Under the pieces are notes generated by a model that saw only the letters and a list, made by a program, of their open reading frames with translations, did no database searches and was not told the origin of the DNA. The position numbers were made by a program, and so were the translations under genes. A stretch of DNA of 34,851 bases, from NCBI RefSeq assembly GCF_001642695.1, contig NZ_LWCC02000182.1, positions 1 through 34,851 on the forward strand, given 5' to 3'. Shown in pieces: positions 33,846-34,851 of this stretch; the stretch's first letter is position 1, and each line of letters begins with the position of its first letter. The DNA is from Streptomyces chilikensis (GTDB lineage Bacteria; Actinomycetota; Actinomycetes; Streptomycetales; Streptomycetaceae).

Positions 33846-33859
33846 TTGTCAGACAGGCC

Positions 33860-33863
33860 CTAG
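33860..33863. other. CTAG shared by two adjoining IS ends
   Basis: This tetranucleotide is at once the right flank of IS-B and the left flank of IS-C. It is one of four CTAG sites in the window (73, 32576, 33860, 34776) that each touch an IS end, consistent with a 4-bp CTAG target preference in this IS5 group. Confidence 0.7.
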
Positions 33864-34775
33864 AGATCGTCTTCAAAGGTGCCCTTGTGATGAGGAATCA
33901 TGCTTGGCGTGGTGCGTCGTCATGAGCTGTCGGATGCCGAGTGGGCTGTCTTGTCGCGGTTGCTGCCGAGTTCGGGGACCGCGGGACGGCCTCGTTCGGA
34001 CGACCGGGTGGTGCTGAACGGGATCGTGTGGAAGCTGCGGACCGGATCGGCCTGGCGCGATGTGCCGGAACGGTACGGCTCCTGGCAGACCTTGTACACG
34101 CGTTTCCGCAGGTGGGCCCTGGACGGCACCTTCTCGCGCATGCTGCGGGCCATCCAGGCCGAGAAGGACGCGGCCGGGGACATCCAGTGGCTGGTGTCGG
34201 TCGACTCCACCATCGTGCGGGCCCACCAGCACGCCGCCGGCGGCAAAAGGGGGCGGTCGACCGGGACGAAGCGGGTGATCACGCCCTCGGCCGATCCCGC
34301 GGCGGACTGAGCACGAAGGTCCACCTCGCCTGCGACGGACTCGGCCGCCCCCTCGGCTTCGTCCTGTCGGGCGGCAACACCAACGACTGCACCCGTTTCG
34401 AGCAGGTGATGGGCTCGATCAGCGTGCCCAGGGTCGGGCCTGGACGCCCGCGGACCCGGCCCGACCACGTGGTCGCGGACAAGGGCTACAGCTCTCGAAA
34501 GATCCGTTCCTACCTGCGCAGGCGCGGCATCCCGCACACGATCCCCGAACGCGTCGACCAGGCCCTCGGCCGACTGAACCGGGGCACACGCGGCGGCCGG
34601 CCACCCGGCTTCGACCGGTCCGTCTACCGCCGCCGCAACGTCGTCGAACGATGCTTCAACCGCCTCAAGCAGTGGCGCGGCCTGGCCACTCGCTACGACA
34701 AGACCCGCGAGTCCTACCAGGCCGCCGTCACCATCGCCTCGATCCTGCTCTGGATCTAACCTTTGAAGACGATCT
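33864..34775 (+). mobile_element. 912-bp IS5-type element, complete (IS-C)
   Basis: The ends AGATCGTCTTCAAAGG (33864-33879) and CCTTTGAAGACGATCT (34760-34775) are perfect 16-bp inverted repeats, and CTAG flanks both sides (33860-33863, 34776-34779). It contains one frameshifted transposase gene in the plus direction. It is inserted precisely between the right end of IS-B and the left end of IS-D. Confidence 0.9.
33900..34759 (+). CDS. IS5-family transposase made by -1 frameshifting (orfA + orfB)
   Basis: orfA runs from ATG 33900 (MLGVVRRHELSDAEWAVLSR) through the N-terminal helical domain and SVDSTIVRAHQHAAGGK, the first catalytic Asp, stopping at 34310. Near 34244-34250 the sequence CAAAAGG allows a -1 slip into orfB, which reads GRSRGGLSTKVHLACDGLG, VVADKGYSSRKIR (second Asp) and NVVERCFNRLKQWRGLATR (Glu) to the TAA at 34757-34759. 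The fused product would be about 286 aa, normal for this two-ORF IS5 group. All catalytic residues and both IS ends are intact, so this element is the best candidate for current activity. The frameshift site is inferred from frame change and sequence. Confidence 0.85.
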
Positions 34776-34779
34776 CTAG

Positions 34780-34851
34780 GCCCTGTCTGATAATTGATCT
34801 TGTGGTGGGTCGTGGTGAGCTGACGGATGCGGCGTGGGAGCGGATAGCGCC
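34780..34851 (+). mobile_element. IS5-like element, 5' end only (IS-D)
   Basis: From 34780 the sequence is the exact reverse complement of positions 1-72, beginning GGCCCTGTCTGATAATTG after CTAG 34776-34779. It is the upstream end of the same IS as at the left edge, pointing out of the window. Confidence 0.8.
34802..34851 (+). CDS. IS5-family transposase, N-terminal fragment cut by window edge
   Basis: GTG 34802 opens VVGRGELTDAAWERIAP, identical to the fragment at the left edge and similar to the N-terminus of the IS-B transposase. Only the first 16 codons are inside the window. Confidence 0.65.
   Translation, partial: MVGRGELTDAAWERIA

Larger units (their letters stand above)
32580..33859 (-). 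mobile_element. 1.28-kb IS5-type element carrying a passenger ORF (IS-B)
   Basis: The left end (from 32580) reads GGCAGTGTCTGACAAATGAT and the right end, reverse complemented from 33859, reads GGCCTGTCTGACAAATGATC, so the terminal repeats match over about 20 bases. CTAG flanks both sides (32576-32579 and 33860-33863), a 4-bp target duplication. Inside, on the minus strand, are a 117-aa ORF next to the right repeat, then a two-frame transposase. Next to the transposase start lies a second, relict IS end (TCTGATCATTGATCTTGTGG), similar to the end of the IS copies at the window edges. Hence the outer repeat has moved about 355 bp outward and enclosed the extra ORF. Confidence 0.8.

Noticed and set aside
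1-34851. tRNA, rRNA, riboswitch or replication origin
   Set aside because: I looked for tRNA-like T-loop and acceptor patterns near the integrase and recombinase, for rRNA segments and for clustered DnaA boxes, and saw none; a covariance-model scan would be needed to exclude them.

Overview
The window is high-GC actinobacterial DNA, almost certainly Streptomyces or a close relative. The evidence is the codon use, frequent GTG starts, a RepSA/Xis/tyrosine-integrase remnant of an actinomycete integrative and conjugative element (AICE), a Stealth-family protein, a Streptomyces-type large serine recombinase and several actinomycete insertion sequences. It reads as an accessory island or chromosome-arm segment: almost every gene block is bordered by intact, broken or relict transposases. 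I saw no tRNA, rRNA or CRISPR array.

Left edge (1-4600). The window opens inside an IS5-like element whose first 76 bases (including a CTAG target site) recur exactly, inverted, as its last 76 bases. Next come fragments of three unrelated genes: a DUF6233-like protein, the C-terminus of an rve-type transposase, and a frameshifted unknown protein. They are followed by a 413-aa unknown protein with a Cys4 tail (minus strand), a complete rve-type IS with imperfect inverted repeats, and the C-terminal stump of repSA. The AICE remnant continues with xis and an apparently intact tyrosine integrase and ends at a perfect 20-bp-stem hairpin.

Centre (5988-18717, minus strand) is the most notable part, a four-gene operon of about 12.7 kb. 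Its order is a secreted seven-repeat FG-GAP protein, a secreted double-LamG protein (start overlapping the preceding stop as ATGA), a 2310-aa secreted RHS protein and a small immunity protein. The RHS protein carries a HINT self-cleavage domain and a C-terminal cytidine-deaminase-fold toxin with HTE and PCxxC motifs. The immunity gene looks like Imm10 and starts 2 nt after the toxin stop. This is a polymorphic-toxin locus: the toxin tip would be exported and released, Imm10 would protect the producer, and the two upstream proteins may help surface attachment or delivery (inference).

Middle right (19095-26415, mostly plus strand) holds a secreted alpha/beta hydrolase, a Stealth-family sugar-phosphate transferase with back-to-back terminators, a large serine recombinase, a small exported protein (minus), a dead IS5-family transposase and an unrecognised 413-aa helical protein.

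Right part (26416-34851) holds fragments of two transposases and a 1766-aa minus-strand protein with a sacsin/Hsp90-type ATPase head and a DUF3883-like nuclease tail, a plausible phage-defence gene. It ends with a tightly packed IS array in which every IS end abuts CTAG. One 1.28-kb IS in the array has a 117-aa passenger ORF between its outer repeat and its transposase, and that transposase has an in-frame stop.
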